Shown in pieces: positions 17,514-27,271 of a stretch of 64,000 bases of DNA. Numbering within the stretch: the first letter of the stretch is position 1; the number at the start of each line of letters is the position of its first letter. The position numbers were made by a program, and so were the translations under genes. Source of the DNA: UBA3946 sp002385755. Lineage in GTDB: Bacteria > Bacillota_I > Bacilli_A > ML615J-28 > CAG-698. Below the pieces are notes generated by a model that made no database searches, was not told the origin of the DNA, and saw only the letters and a list, made by a program, of their open reading frames with translations. The stretch lies in contig JBMNLX010000001.1 of assembly GCA_050953085.1 (NCBI GenBank), positions 124,001 to 188,000 of the forward strand. Reading direction: 5' to 3'.

Positions 17514-17820
17514 AATCGTTACGATATTCGTTTATCCATTTCTGGAGCGTCTCTTTTGGCGCAAACCCGACCCTCCGCGCGACTTCCGCGCCGTTATTAT
17601 AAAGCACCAAGGTCGGGATGCTGGAAACGCGGTTTTCAATCGCAAAATCGCGCTCGTTATCGACGTTGACTTTCATGAACTTGACGCCGTCGATTTCCCC
17701 GGACAATTGCTCGATAATCGGGCTAAGAATCTTGCACGGGCCGCACCAATCGGCGTAAAAATCAACGAGAACTAGCCCGGTTTCTTTTTGTACTTCTTTC
17801 GCTGTTGCTTCGACAATCAT
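17512..17820 (-). CDS. trxA: Thioredoxin
   Basis: A 102-residue cytoplasmic disulfide reductase with the active site WCGPCK near residues 28-33 and the cis-proline segment SSIPTLVLY. It lies 10 bp downstream of mutS2 on the same strand, the mutS2-trxA order of Bacillus. Confidence 0.97.
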   Translation of the reverse strand: MIVEATAKEVQKETGLVLVDFYADWCGPCKILSPIIEQLSGEIDGVKFMKVNVDNERDFAIENRVSSIPTLVLYNNGAEVARRVGFAPKETLQKWINEYRND

Positions 17821-17830
17821 CGTTTTCCTC

Positions 17831-20161
17831 CTATTTTTGTTTTAGTGTTATGACCGTTACTCCCCGGCCGCCCTCGCGCTCGCCGCCAAAACGGTGGCTT
17901 TCGACTTCGGGGGCATTTTTCAGGTAATTTCTGACCATTTCCCTGATTACCCCGGTTCCGTAGCCGTGAATAATATGCGCCTCTCGCAAACCGGCAAGAT
18001 ACGCGGCGTCGAGGTATTTTTCCAGTTTATCGCGGGCTTCCTCGTATCTAAGCCCCCGCAAATCAAGACTCATCGCCACGTGTTTTTTGACGGTGGTCGC
18101 GACTTTCGGGATTTGGCGAGGAAAGCTCGGCTTCGGGTTTTCCGCCGGCCGTAAATATTTCTTATCGACCGTCACCGTGGCGTTGCCCAGTTGGACGTCA
18201 TATTTATTATTTTTGTTTTCTTTTATTATTATACCATAAGCCTTGAAATTTTCAAGATACACGCTCATATTCGGCTTGTAAACATAATCGGCGGTAACCT
18301 CGCTCTCCGTTTCGGCGGCTTCCCTGATCTTGCGATAGCGGTGTTTCATTTCCGCAATCTCGTGCGTCTTAACGCCTTGTTTTTTTAGCCGATCTAAATC
18401 GTCGATCAGTTGATTGATTTTAGTCCGGGTAGCGGCGACGATATTTTTCGCTTCTTCTTCGGCTTCCCGCAGGATTCGCGATTTTTGATAATCGGTTTCC
18501 GCGCGCAGGGCGTCAATCTCCGCGAGTTTTTCCCGCAGTATTCGCTCCTTCTCGTCGGCAGATTTCAGTTGCCGGTCGAGCTCGCGCGACTGATCGATCA
18601 GTTTCGCGAGCGCCGTCTCCGTTTTCGCGTCGCGCCGATAAGCGTTACGCTCGGCGGCGTTAAGGATCGCTTCGTTCAGCCCGAGCAGGCGGGCGATTTT
18701 CAGGGCGTTGCTTTGCCCGGGAACCCCCATCAAAAGTTTATAAGTCGGCTTTAAAGTCTTAAGATCAAACTCGACGCTCGCGTTGATAATATTTTCGGAA
18801 TTATAAGCGTGGATTTTTAACTCCGAGTAGTGCGATGTCGCGATTATCATGCATTTTTTCGCAAGCAAAAAATCGAAAATCGCGATCGCGAGCGCCGTCC
18901 CCTCGGCGGGGTCGGTTCCCGATCCGAGCTCGTCAAGCAAAACGAGCGAGTTCTCGGTAACGTTATCGATTATGTCGATGATGTTTTTCAGATGTCCGGA
19001 AAAAGTGGAAAGGCTTTGGTCAATGCTCTGCTCGTCGCCGATATCGGCGAACACGTTATCAAAAATCATTATATCGCTTTCCGGAGCGCAGGGCACCAAG
19101 AGCCCGGCCTTGACCATCAGCGCCAAAAGCCCGACCGTTTTAAGCAGGACGGTCTTCCCGCCGGTATTGGGTCCGGTAATTAAAATTCCCCGGTATTTCC
19201 CGAAAGTCACGGTGTTGGGAACGACGGTTTCCATGTCAAGCAAGGGATGACGGGCGTTAATCAAAGAAAAAATCCCTTGATCGTTGACGCGCGGGCGGCA
19301 GGCGCCGATTTCGAGCGCGTATTCCGCTTTTGCGAAAACGAGGTCGAGTTGTTTCAGAATATTAAACGACGCGGTAAGTTCCGCGTAATAAGCATCCACC
19401 TCGCGGGAAGTCGTTATGAGAATATTGTATATTTCCCGTTTCTCGTCTTCCAAAAGCTCGTTTAAACGGTTGTTAAGATTGGCGACGGCCAAGGGCTCGA
19501 TAAAAGCCGTCTCCCCAGACGACGAAAGATCGTGGACAATCCCGGGAACGGCGTTCTTGAACTCGATTTTCACGGGAACGACGTAACGGTCGTTGCGCAT
19601 GGAAACTAGGGGCTGGGTCAGCTTGGCGGAATTTTTGTTGATGAATTCCTGTAATTTAAGTTGGATATTTTTCTCCGCGTCCTTTATCGCCCGGCGAATG
19701 GAGCGCAGAGCGTCGGACGCGTCGTCGCTGATCTCGCCGTACGGAGTCAAGATTTCCTTAATCCGATTATTTAGGTCCTTGGGATAGAAAAGTTCGCTGA
19801 CGTACTCCCGGTAATAGGTGACCGGGATCTGGGCTGATTCGAGCGAATCAAGATAAGCGCGGTTCGCCTTGATGGTGTCGAGAAACTTACCGATCTCGAT
19901 CAATTCCTCGACGCTCAGCGTCCGGTTCTTATGGACCATATTAAGAATAAACAAAATATCGCTTTCGAAATAGAGAGGAAAGCGATGCATCCGCTGCCGT
20001 AAAATCACCGCCTCGTCGACTTCGGCCAAAGCCCGTTCGACGGCGGCGCGGTCGTTTAAGAGCTCGACCGTCTCGACGCTGTAATCGTGCTCTAAAACCG
20101 TCTTTTCCTTCACGGCGGCGATTATCCGGTCTAATTCCAATGTCAATAAATGCTTCGTCAT
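17831..20161 (-). CDS. mutS2: MutS2 endonuclease/ATPase
   Basis: A 776-residue protein acting on recombination intermediates and on collided ribosomes. It has a MutS core and clamp, Walker A GPNTGGKT, the helical region and a C-terminal Smr nuclease domain with LDLRG and HGYGTG motifs. The ATG at 20161 is used, with GGAAGCG upstream; an upstream in-frame start at 20227 would overlap the divergent rnhC. It shares a 55-bp intergenic region with rnhC. Confidence 0.96.
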   Translation of the reverse strand: MTKHLLTLELDRIIAAVKEKTVLEHDYSVETVELLNDRAAVERALAEVDEAVILRQRMHRFPLYFESDILFILNMVHKNRTLSVEELIEIGKFLDTIKANRAYLDSLESAQIPVTYYREYVSELFYPKDLNNRIKEILTPYGEISDDASDALRSIRRAIKDAEKNIQLKLQEFINKNSAKLTQPLVSMRNDRYVVPVKIEFKNAVPGIVHDLSSSGETAFIEPLAVANLNNRLNELLEDEKREIYNILITTSREVDAYYAELTASFNILKQLDLVFAKAEYALEIGACRPRVNDQGIFSLINARHPLLDMETVVPNTVTFGKYRGILITGPNTGGKTVLLKTVGLLALMVKAGLLVPCAPESDIMIFDNVFADIGDEQSIDQSLSTFSGHLKNIIDIIDNVTENSLVLLDELGSGTDPAEGTALAIAIFDFLLAKKCMIIATSHYSELKIHAYNSENIINASVEFDLKTLKPTYKLLMGVPGQSNALKIARLLGLNEAILNAAERNAYRRDAKTETALAKLIDQSRELDRQLKSADEKERILREKLAEIDALRAETDYQKSRILREAEEEAKNIVAATRTKINQLIDDLDRLKKQGVKTHEIAEMKHRYRKIREAAETESEVTADYVYKPNMSVYLENFKAYGIIIKENKNNKYDVQLGNATVTVDKKYLRPAENPKPSFPRQIPKVATTVKKHVAMSLDLRGLRYEEARDKLEKYLDAAYLAGLREAHIIHGYGTGVIREMVRNYLKNAPEVESHRFGGEREGGRGVTVITLKQK

Positions 20162-20187
20162 ATTTACGCTTCCAATTTTCCGCTTTT

Positions 20188-20196
20188 TATGGTATA
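20188..20196 (+). promoter_or_regulatory. Extended -10 promoter of rnhC
   Basis: TGGTATAAT lies 20 bp before the rnhC start; GAGG follows as ribosome binding site. Confidence 0.5.
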
Positions 20197-20216
20197 ATAG
20201 ATATGAGGATGTTAAT

Positions 20217-21122
20217 ATGGGTTTCACAATAAATCTTACAAGTTCACAAGCGGGGGAAGTAATCAGTCGATATCATCTCTATTCTGTTCCCCACACTAAT
20301 AATTATACACTATTTCGGGCCAAATACAAAGGGGCGACTTTAACGATTTTCAAGACGCTCACGATGCTTATCCAAGGCTCGGGCGGACGGGAGATCTATA
20401 ACGATATTTGCGAGATGCTCTCGATCGAGAAGAAAACCGAGAAAGCCGCCAACACGACCGACGCGATCAACCTCTCCGTCATCGGCACCGACGAAGTCGG
20501 GACCGGAGACTTTTTCGGTCCGATTGTCGTCGCCGCCGCCTATGTCCCGAAAATGCAGATTCTGCCTTTGATGCGGCTCGGGGTAAAGGACTCGAAAAAA
20601 ATCAACGACATTCAAGTCTTGGAAATCGCCCCGGAAATCATGCGCGTCGTGAAAACGAGCGCCCTGATTCTCAATAATCTTAAGTATAATTACCTTACGA
20701 CGCGAAATAATTGCAATATGAATAAAATCAAAGCCCTTCTTCATAATAACGTCATATATAATATTTTGCCGAAGGTAAGCGAATACGACGCGATTATTAT
20801 CGACGCCTTCACCACCCGGGAAAAGTATTTCGATTACTTGAAAGGTCAGGAAATCATGATCAAGAACGTGGAGCTCGTGGAAAAGGGAGAAAGCAAGCAC
20901 ATCGCCGTCGCGGCGGCCTCGATCGTCGCCCGTTACCTGTTTATCAAGGAAATGGAAAAACTGTCCGAGGAAGTCGGGTTTGATCTCCCGAAAGGCGCCG
21001 GCAATAAAGTCGATTTGGCGATCGCGAAAATATTAAAAGAGAAAAACGAAGCGTTTTTCAACACGATCGCGAAGATGAATTTTAAAAACTGGGAGAAAGT
21101 TAAAAAGGACAGCCGTTCTTAG
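20217..21122 (+). CDS. rnhC: Ribonuclease HIII
   Basis: A 301-residue RNase that cuts RNA in RNA-DNA hybrids. The N-terminal 90 residues are the TBP-like substrate-binding domain of type HIII; the catalytic domain has GTDEVGTGDFFGP (with the Asp-Glu pair) and the KDSKKI motif, then further acidic residues in IIDAF. The length fits HIII rather than HII. It is divergent from mutS2. Confidence 0.95.
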   Translation: MGFTINLTSSQAGEVISRYHLYSVPHTNNYTLFRAKYKGATLTIFKTLTMLIQGSGGREIYNDICEMLSIEKKTEKAANTTDAINLSVIGTDEVGTGDFFGPIVVAAAYVPKMQILPLMRLGVKDSKKINDIQVLEIAPEIMRVVKTSALILNNLKYNYLTTRNNCNMNKIKALLHNNVIYNILPKVSEYDAIIIDAFTTREKYFDYLKGQEIMIKNVELVEKGESKHIAVAAASIVARYLFIKEMEKLSEEVGFDLPKGAGNKVDLAIAKILKEKNEAFFNTIAKMNFKNWEKVKKDSRS

Positions 21123-21222
21123 GGGCGGCTTTTTTTATTTCCGGCGCCGCGAAATTCAAGGCCGCGCACAGGCAATAATACAATAAAAACGAGGCGAGAA
21201 CCGCAAAAACAAACCTGCGCAT
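21100..21222 (-). CDS. Possible 40-residue membrane peptide
   Basis: ATG at 21222 with GGAGTG eight bases upstream opens a 40-codon frame: one hydrophobic helix (VFAVLASFLLYYCLCAAL) after MRR. It overlaps the end of rnhC and its terminator, and lies just downstream of the rluD-type gene on the same strand. It is supported only by the ribosome binding site and hydrophobicity. Confidence 0.3.
   Translation of the reverse strand: MRRFVFAVLASFLLYYCLCAALNFAAPEIKKAAPKNGCPF
21111..21137 (+). terminator. Terminator of rnhC
   Basis: AGCCG pairs with CGGCT around a 9-base loop, followed by TTTTTTT. Confidence 0.75.
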
Positions 21223-21256
21223 CGCTATCACTCCGTTATATTATACGACAAAAAAG

Positions 21257-22171
21257 TCAGGATTGTTCCCGACTTCGCAATAATTCAAGATATTCTTGGA
21301 AATAATCCGGCGGCGGCGCTTCCCATTGCATAAACTCGCCCGTCCTTGGGTGGTATATCCCCAGTATTTTGGCGTGCAGGAACTGGCCGTTCTTGTTCTC
21401 GTCTTTTTTCGCGCCGTAATAGGGGTCGCCGACGACCGGGTAGCCGATGTATTGCAAGTGGACGCGAATCTGGTGCGTCCTTCCCGTCTCCAACCTAAGT
21501 TCCAGGCGCGTGTGCCCGGCAAACCTTTCGATAACCTTAAAATGGGTCACGGCCGGTTTCCCGCCGGCGGTGACGGCCATCAATTTGCGGTTATCGAGGT
21601 GACGGCCGATTGGCGCGTCGATCCGACCGGTGTCATGGACAATCACGCCGTGGACCAGCGTCTCGTAAACGCGGGTCACGAGTTTTTTCTTAAACTGCAT
21701 GCTGACGCGGCGGTGGGCGTCGTCGGTTTTGCAGGCGACGAGCAGCCCGGAGGTGTCCTTGTCGATGCGGTGGACGATGCCGGCGCGAATGATCCCGTTA
21801 ACGTTGGAAAGTTGTTGGCAATGATGCATCAGGGCGTTGACGAGCGTCCCGGAGTAATTTCCCGTCGCCGGGTGAACGACGAGTCCCTGGGGTTTGTTGA
21901 CGACAATGATGTCATCGTCCTCGTAAATTATATCAAGCGGGATCGGCTCCGGCAGGATGTCCTGGGGAATCTGTTCCCTGATGGTGATTTCGATGACGTC
22001 GCCGCGCCGCGGCTTATAACTGGCGCGCGCTTCTTCATTATTGACTTTAATATCGCGGGCTGCGATCATCAACTGAATTTGCGATCGGGTTACATTGTCG
22101 AGATGGTTCAACAAGTATTTGTCGATCCTTTGATTGACGTCGCTGTCGACGATTATTCGGACTTGGTCCAT
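21257..22171 (-). CDS. RluD-family 23S rRNA pseudouridine synthase
   Basis: A 304-residue pseudouridine synthase with an N-terminal S4 RNA-binding domain (residues 15-60) and the catalytic motif HRIDKDTSGLLV, plus GRTHQIRVHL near the C-terminus. It overlaps lspA by 19 bp. The lspA-rluD pair is common in Firmicutes (ylyB in Bacillus). The exact modified site cannot be told from sequence. Confidence 0.93.
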   Translation of the reverse strand: MDQVRIIVDSDVNQRIDKYLLNHLDNVTRSQIQLMIAARDIKVNNEEARASYKPRRGDVIEITIREQIPQDILPEPIPLDIIYEDDDIIVVNKPQGLVVHPATGNYSGTLVNALMHHCQQLSNVNGIIRAGIVHRIDKDTSGLLVACKTDDAHRRVSMQFKKKLVTRVYETLVHGVIVHDTGRIDAPIGRHLDNRKLMAVTAGGKPAVTHFKVIERFAGHTRLELRLETGRTHQIRVHLQYIGYPVVGDPYYGAKKDENKNGQFLHAKILGIYHPRTGEFMQWEAPPPDYFQEYLELLRSREQS

Positions 22172-22647
22172 AACGCTCCCGTCTGCCCGAATAAGGTGTC
22201 GATCGCAAGCAAGATGACGCCGATGGTCAAGGCCATGTCGGCGAAATTAAAGCTTGGAAAACTGATAAAATCAAAGGTGACAAAATCGCGTACCATCCCG
22301 TCAAAAAGCACCCGGTCGATGAAATTCCCGAGCGTCCCTGTCGTAATTAATATATACGAAGCGCTGAAAATAGGATTCTCCTTCAAATCAAAATACCGCG
22401 CCAGATAACCCAAAAAAACCAACGCAATTACGGTTATGATGATAAAAAGCCATAATTGATTGGAAAAGATTCCCCAAGCCCCGCCCGGGTTCTTAACCAG
22501 CTCGAACCGGAACAGGCCGGGGATGCATTTATATTCGCGCCTTAGCTCGAAGTGGCGGAAGGCGAGAAATTTCGTAATTTGGTCAATCGCAATGCCAAGA
22601 GTAATCAATATCAACCCAATAAACATATTTTTACCTTTCATTTTCAT
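22153..22647 (-). CDS. lspA: Lipoprotein signal peptidase
   Basis: A 164-residue aspartic protease with four membrane helices that removes signal peptides from prolipoproteins. It shows NPGGAWG and the catalytic aspartates in NFIDRVLFDG and NFADMALT. Substrates in the window include the GerC-type and cyclophilin-like lipoproteins. It overlaps its neighbours on both sides. Confidence 0.95.
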   Translation of the reverse strand: MKMKGKNMFIGLILITLGIAIDQITKFLAFRHFELRREYKCIPGLFRFELVKNPGGAWGIFSNQLWLFIIITVIALVFLGYLARYFDLKENPIFSASYILITTGTLGNFIDRVLFDGMVRDFVTFDFISFPSFNFADMALTIGVILLAIDTLFGQTGALWTKSE

Positions 22648-23063
22648 GCGAATACAAACAACCCCACGAATATTAAAATGAACAACGATAAGATTGCGAA
22701 TCCGATGCTTAAGAGATTATACAAAAAGACGTGTTTCGCGGAAATCGCCTGAAGCCGGGCGTTATCCGGCTCGTATGCCTGGGCGATTTTCACGGTAAAA
22801 TAGTTTGACAGGCCGTTAAACAACAACAGCCCGAACCAGGAAAGAAGCAAATAAAATTCGAAAACGCCCCGATACCCGTAAATCATCAAGTATTGAAATA
22901 ACATAATCGCCCCCGGGAGGATAACCGCAACGGCAAGTAAAAGACCGAAAATAAACGATTTGATATTAACGCTGCCCCGAAGCTCGATTTGATAAAACTT
23001 TTTTGTTTCCCTTTTTCCCCGCGTCCAAAAGTTCGGGGTTTTTTCATTTAACTGGTTATTCAT
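22644..23063 (-). CDS. Membrane protein of unknown function, 139 residues
   Basis: I do not recognise this family. The N-terminal 35 residues are hydrophilic and basic (TRGKRETKKFYQ), followed by three predicted membrane helices (about 36-58, 68-88 and 115-138). Start at 23063, with GGTGA six bases before; it overlaps the end of the YlbL-type gene by 8 bp and lspA by 4 bp, so it belongs to that operon. Confidence 0.75.
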   Translation of the reverse strand: MNNQLNEKTPNFWTRGKRETKKFYQIELRGSVNIKSFIFGLLLAVAVILPGAIMLFQYLMIYGYRGVFEFYLLLSWFGLLLFNGLSNYFTVKIAQAYEPDNARLQAISAKHVFLYNLLSIGFAILSLFILIFVGLFVFA

Positions 23064-24150
23064 CCGTATCACCTCGCAAAGCCGCGATAATATCGGCAAA
23101 TTCAGCGACGCTTATTAATTGAAAATCGGCTTTAATCTCGTCGTATTTGGCTTTCGCGGCCTCGTAATCATATTCGTCAACAAAAAAGACCTCGACGTTA
23201 TTCAATTGGGCGGTAACGATTTTTTGCTCGATTCCGCCGATCGCGCCGACTTTGCCGTCAACGTTAATCGTCCCCGTGCCGCAGATTATTTTCCCGTCGG
23301 TAATGTCCTCTTCGATCAGGGAATTATAAATCGCCAGCGCGGTCATCGCTCCGCCCGAGGACCCAAGCGACGGCATTCTTTCCGCAATCGTGAATTTCGG
23401 CGTCGTCTTTTCCTTGTCGATTACGTAATATTCTTGTAACTCGACGCCGAGCTTATAATCGCCGTCGTAAAGCGTCTTTTGCGCGGAAACGTTCTTTTCC
23501 GCGTATTCGCCCTTGTCCTGGCGCAGAATCGTCAGGGTGAAAGCGGTATTCCCCGTTATCCCCGCGAGCCGCGTCGAAAAATCGCTAATCCCCGCGATCT
23601 TCGTGCCGTTGATATGGGTTATGAAGTCGCGAGGCTCCAAATTCGACTTGCTTCCCGGGAAGACGGCGCTCACGATCAAACCCTTGAAATCGTACTCGAT
23701 GTGAATCGACTCGTCGACCTTGGCAGCCTCTTCATAAGCGACGATCAACGCGTGCTGCATTGCGAATTCGCGATGGATCTCGCCGCGGATGATTTCTTCC
23801 CTTTTGGAAAGATCGGCGCCGGGGTTGTAATCATCGACGTCGATATCGCGGGAGAGACGGGAGATTAAATGCTGAAAATAAGTCACGCGGATATGAGAAT
23901 AGACGCCGATCGTATAAATGGCGCCCGGTTTGTTATCCGTCTCAATCTTAACGGCGCCGACCGGCTGCTCGCTCGCCTTGGTATAGGCGGTTCCGTTTAA
24001 CGTCCCCGGCGTGACAACGACGACGTTGACTTTGACGATCACGCTAAATAACGCCAAAAGATATACAAGCGCCAAAAAAACGGCGAGCGCCTTTTTAACC
24101 GGCGAAGCTTTCATGAATTTATCGGCTAAAGATTTTAGGTATTTGATCAT
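23056..24150 (-). CDS. PDZ-Lon-type membrane serine protease (YlbL/SepM-like)
   Basis: A 364-residue protein with one N-terminal membrane anchor (about residues 20-42), a PDZ domain in the middle (FPGSKSNLEPRDFI to about residue 210) and a C-terminal Lon-type protease domain with the Ser in GSSGGAM and the Lys in GGIEQK. It should act at the outer face of the membrane. It begins 4 bp inside the end of the deaminase gene. It is probably in one operon with the following membrane protein, lspA and the pseudouridine synthase. Confidence 0.9.
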   Translation of the reverse strand: MIKYLKSLADKFMKASPVKKALAVFLALVYLLALFSVIVKVNVVVVTPGTLNGTAYTKASEQPVGAVKIETDNKPGAIYTIGVYSHIRVTYFQHLISRLSRDIDVDDYNPGADLSKREEIIRGEIHREFAMQHALIVAYEEAAKVDESIHIEYDFKGLIVSAVFPGSKSNLEPRDFITHINGTKIAGISDFSTRLAGITGNTAFTLTILRQDKGEYAEKNVSAQKTLYDGDYKLGVELQEYYVIDKEKTTPKFTIAERMPSLGSSGGAMTALAIYNSLIEEDITDGKIICGTGTINVDGKVGAIGGIEQKIVTAQLNNVEVFFVDEYDYEAAKAKYDEIKADFQLISVAEFADIIAALRGDTDE

Positions 24151-24629
24151 ATTTCATCCTTTATTTCGATTTGAAATGACGGTATTTTCCGGTACTTGAC
24201 GCCTGCCGCGTCAAGCATCCGCTTGGCGGCGATGTCGGATTCGGTATTATTGTACTTGTCGGATAAGTACACGATTTCCCTTATGCCGCTTTGGATAATA
24301 AGCTTTACGCACTCGTGACAGGGAAAGAGGGTAACGTAGATTACGCAATCCTCGACCGGCGCGTTGGCGTTTAAAATGGCGTTCGGCTCGGCGTGAACTA
24401 CGTAGGGGTACTTGCTCTCGACAAATACGTCGCTCGCTTCCCAGGGAAACTCGTCGTCGCTTACGCCGTGCGGAAAGCCGTTATAACCGATCCCGACGAT
24501 GCGGTTTTTCCTGTTGACGATGCAAGCCCCGACCTGAGTGTTGGGGTCCTTGCTTCGCTCGGCGGAAAGAAGCGCCACGCCCATAAAATAGCGATCCCAC
24601 GATATATAATCAGTTCGCTTGGGGCTCAT
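24147..24629 (-). CDS. dCMP deaminase (ComEB family)
   Basis: A 160-residue zinc-dependent deaminase that makes dUMP from dCMP. The zinc ligands are in HAEPNAI and PCHEC. The ATG at 24629 is preferred, with GAGGATA upstream; an alternative start at 24662 adds 11 residues. The start lies inside the end of the preceding small gene, so translation is coupled. Confidence 0.9.
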   Translation of the reverse strand: MSPKRTDYISWDRYFMGVALLSAERSKDPNTQVGACIVNRKNRIVGIGYNGFPHGVSDDEFPWEASDVFVESKYPYVVHAEPNAILNANAPVEDCVIYVTLFPCHECVKLIIQSGIREIVYLSDKYNNTESDIAAKRMLDAAGVKYRKIPSFQIEIKDEI

Positions 24630-24852
24630 CGCTATCCTCGCATTGCTCGAGATACTCGGCAAGTTCTTCTTGTTTTTTATTTACTTCCGATATTTTCAGG
24701 ACGCAAGTTTTCGACGGACAAAACTGGCATTTTTCCGGCAACTCGACATCCTTTTTCGGCTTTATTTTGGCGTTAATAAAAGAAGTCGCGAGAAAAATGA
24801 TTATCACGCCCGCGATTATTAACGCTTGTTTCCAAAACATTGTCGCAAACAT
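24610..24852 (-). CDS. Small membrane-anchored cysteine-containing protein, 80 residues
   Basis: I do not recognise the family. One N-terminal membrane helix (about residues 8-26) is followed by a hydrophilic tail with the cysteine set CQFCPSKTC and a later Cys, which could bind metal or form disulfides, and an acidic C-terminus. It overlaps the dCMP deaminase gene by 20 bp and follows tcdA by 11 bp. Confidence 0.6.
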   Translation of the reverse strand: MFATMFWKQALIIAGVIIIFLATSFINAKIKPKKDVELPEKCQFCPSKTCVLKISEVNKKQEELAEYLEQCEDSDEPQAN

Positions 24853-24863
24853 ATTTCCTCCGT

Positions 24864-25535
24864 TTATCCGGATATTATTTTTTTTATGATATAATCGGCC
24901 ATGACGATTCCGGCGATGGCCACGACCGGCATATAGGACCCGAGCCCGGCTGTCTTCAGCGGTTTTTCCGTCGAGGTAACGACGGGAAATGTCGCGGTAA
25001 TATTGTCTTCGCGGAGTTTTTTGCGGATAACGCGGGCGATCGGGTCATGCGTTGTCGCGCGAATATCCGTCACCGCGATTTTACGCCAGTCAAGTTTGCG
25101 CGCCATGCCCATCGAGGAGATGAAAGGGATCTGTCTTTCGAGGCATTCTTTAATCAACAAATACTTGTTCCCGATATCGTCGATGGCGTCGGCCAGGTAG
25201 TCGGTCCGGTTGTCGAGGACTGAAGAGTCGTTATTAAACGGCTCGTCGATAACGGTAACCGCGCAGTCCGGGTTTATCTTTCCTATCCGCTCCGCGAACA
25301 TTACCGTCTTCTTCTTCCCGATGCTCGACCCGTCGGCGATCACCTGCCGGTTAATATTGCTTTGCTCGACGACATCGTAATCCTGGATTATTAAATTTCC
25401 GACGCCGGAGCGGGCGAGGGTCTCCAGGCACATGCCTCCGACGCCGCCAAGGCCGATAACGGCGACAGTCGCGTTTTTTAAGCTGTTTAAGGAATCGGCG
25501 CCGATTAAAAGTTCGAGACGGGCAAACGGGTTCAT
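24864..25535 (-). CDS. tcdA: tRNA threonylcarbamoyladenosine dehydratase (ThiF/E1 family)
   Basis: A 223-residue ATP-dependent enzyme that cyclises t6A37 in tRNA to ct6A. It has an E1-like Rossmann motif VIGLGGVGG (residues 26-34), the ATP-site DYDVVEQSNINRQ and a C-terminal hydrophobic segment. It overlaps aspS by 4 bp. The hisS-aspS-tcdA order matches Bacillus (yrvM). Confidence 0.92.
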   Translation of the reverse strand: MNPFARLELLIGADSLNSLKNATVAVIGLGGVGGMCLETLARSGVGNLIIQDYDVVEQSNINRQVIADGSSIGKKKTVMFAERIGKINPDCAVTVIDEPFNNDSSVLDNRTDYLADAIDDIGNKYLLIKECLERQIPFISSMGMARKLDWRKIAVTDIRATTHDPIARVIRKKLREDNITATFPVVTSTEKPLKTAGLGSYMPVVAIAGIVMADYIIKKIISG

Positions 25536-27271
25536 TTTTTTATGACCAGTTTTAATTCCTCGAGTTGTTCTTCCGTTACGTAGCCGGGCGATTCGCTCAT
25601 CGGGTCGATAGCGTTGGCCGTTTTCGGGAAAGCGATCACGTCGCGCAGGGACTGCGCCCCGGCGAGAATCATCGCCAGCCGGTCAAGCCCGAAGGCGATC
25701 CCGCCGTGGGGCGGCGTGCCATATTGCAAGGCCTCGATAAAAAAGCCGAATTTATCCTTGATTTCCTCTTCGGAAAGGCCGATCAACTTAAAAACGTCGG
25801 CCTGAACCTTTTGGTCGTGGATTCGGATTGAACCGCTTCCCAATTCGTAACCGTTGAGGACCAAATCGTAGCATTTCGCGACGCATTCCTCGGGATGGGT
25901 GAGGATTTTCCCGACGTCATCATCCTTGACCGAGGTAAAGGGATGATGAGCGGCGACGTAACGTTTTTCTTCCTCGTCATATTCGAAGGCGGGCCAGTCG
26001 GTGACCCAAACGAAAGCGTAAACTCCTTCGGGAATCAAGTCGAATTCCCGCGCGAGCCGATTGCGCAGGTAACCGAGAGCGGTCGACGCGATTTTGAGCG
26101 TGTCGGCGACGACGAGAATCAAATCTCCGTTTTCAATATTCATCCTCGCGATTAATTCGTCTTCAAGTCCGTCAAGATGTTTCGCAAGCGGCCCGGTAAA
26201 ACTATTATTGTCATATTTTACCCACAATAAACCCTTGGCTTTATATTTTTGAATATCTTCGCCGAGATTATCGATCGCCTTTCGCGATAATTTCGCGCCG
26301 CCTTTAACGTTAAGGGCCTTGATCGCGCCGCCCGCGCTTAAGACGGTCTTAAATATCGCGAATTCGCTATCCTTAAATAGATTGTTAAGGGTCTTAAGAG
26401 TCATTTCAAAGCGCGTGTCCGGTTTATCCGTGCCGTAGCGGTCGAGCGCTTCCGCGTAAGTGAGGCGCGGGAAGGGAATTTTCACTTCCAGGTCCATTAC
26501 TTCTTTCATGAGCCGATGGAAAAGCTTTTCGACCATTTCGTAAATATCTTCCTCGTCAACGAAACTCATCTCGACGTCGACTTGCGTGAACTCCATTTGC
26601 CGGTCGGCGCGGCTGTCCTCGTCCCGGAAACATTTCACGATTTGATAATATTTCTCAAAGCCGCTGATCATCAGCAATTGCTTGTATATTTGCGGGGATT
26701 GCGGGAGGGCGTAAAACTTGCCGGGGTGAATGCGGGACGGAATTAGGTAGTCGCGCGCCCCTTCCGGCGTCGATTTCCCGATCGCCGGGGTTTCGATATC
26801 GATAAAGCCGTTTTCGTCAAAGTAATTGCGTATCGAGCGGGCGATCCGATGGCGTAGCATCAAATTCTTCTGCATTACCGGCCGGCGCAAGTCGAGATAG
26901 CGGTATTTCATCCGCACTTCCTCGAGGGCGTCGGTCGCGTCGGCGATAATCAAGGGCGGCTGTTTCGCTTCGTTCAAGATCGTGATCGCTTCCGCCTCGA
27001 TTTCGATATCGCCTGTCGGGAGGTTTTTGTTTTTGCTTTCCCGCTCGACAACCTTTCCCGTCACCTTTAGCACGTATTCGTTGCGCGCGCTCTCAAGAAC
27101 CGGGTAATTGGGATTCTCGGGCTTACAGACGATTTGCACGATCCCGGAGCGGTCGCGCAAGTCCACGAAGATCAAACCGCCGAGATTCCTTTTTTTCGCA
27201 ACCCAGCCGACGACGGTGACGGTTTTCCCGACGTCCTTTAGTCTAAATTCGTTATTATATGCCGTTCTCAT
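25532..27271 (-). CDS. aspS: Aspartyl-tRNA synthetase
   Basis: A 579-residue class II synthetase. It has an N-terminal OB-fold anticodon-binding domain (residues 1-105), motif 2 FRDEDSRADRQMEFTQ, the bacterial GAD insertion (about 280-420) and motif 3 FGLDRLAM. Its start overlaps the restored end of hisS by 17 bp, so the two genes are coupled. The length is normal. Confidence 0.97.
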   Translation of the reverse strand: MRTAYNNEFRLKDVGKTVTVVGWVAKKRNLGGLIFVDLRDRSGIVQIVCKPENPNYPVLESARNEYVLKVTGKVVERESKNKNLPTGDIEIEAEAITILNEAKQPPLIIADATDALEEVRMKYRYLDLRRPVMQKNLMLRHRIARSIRNYFDENGFIDIETPAIGKSTPEGARDYLIPSRIHPGKFYALPQSPQIYKQLLMISGFEKYYQIVKCFRDEDSRADRQMEFTQVDVEMSFVDEEDIYEMVEKLFHRLMKEVMDLEVKIPFPRLTYAEALDRYGTDKPDTRFEMTLKTLNNLFKDSEFAIFKTVLSAGGAIKALNVKGGAKLSRKAIDNLGEDIQKYKAKGLLWVKYDNNSFTGPLAKHLDGLEDELIARMNIENGDLILVVADTLKIASTALGYLRNRLAREFDLIPEGVYAFVWVTDWPAFEYDEEEKRYVAAHHPFTSVKDDDVGKILTHPEECVAKCYDLVLNGYELGSGSIRIHDQKVQADVFKLIGLSEEEIKDKFGFFIEALQYGTPPHGGIAFGLDRLAMILAGAQSLRDVIAFPKTANAIDPMSESPGYVTEEQLEELKLVIKK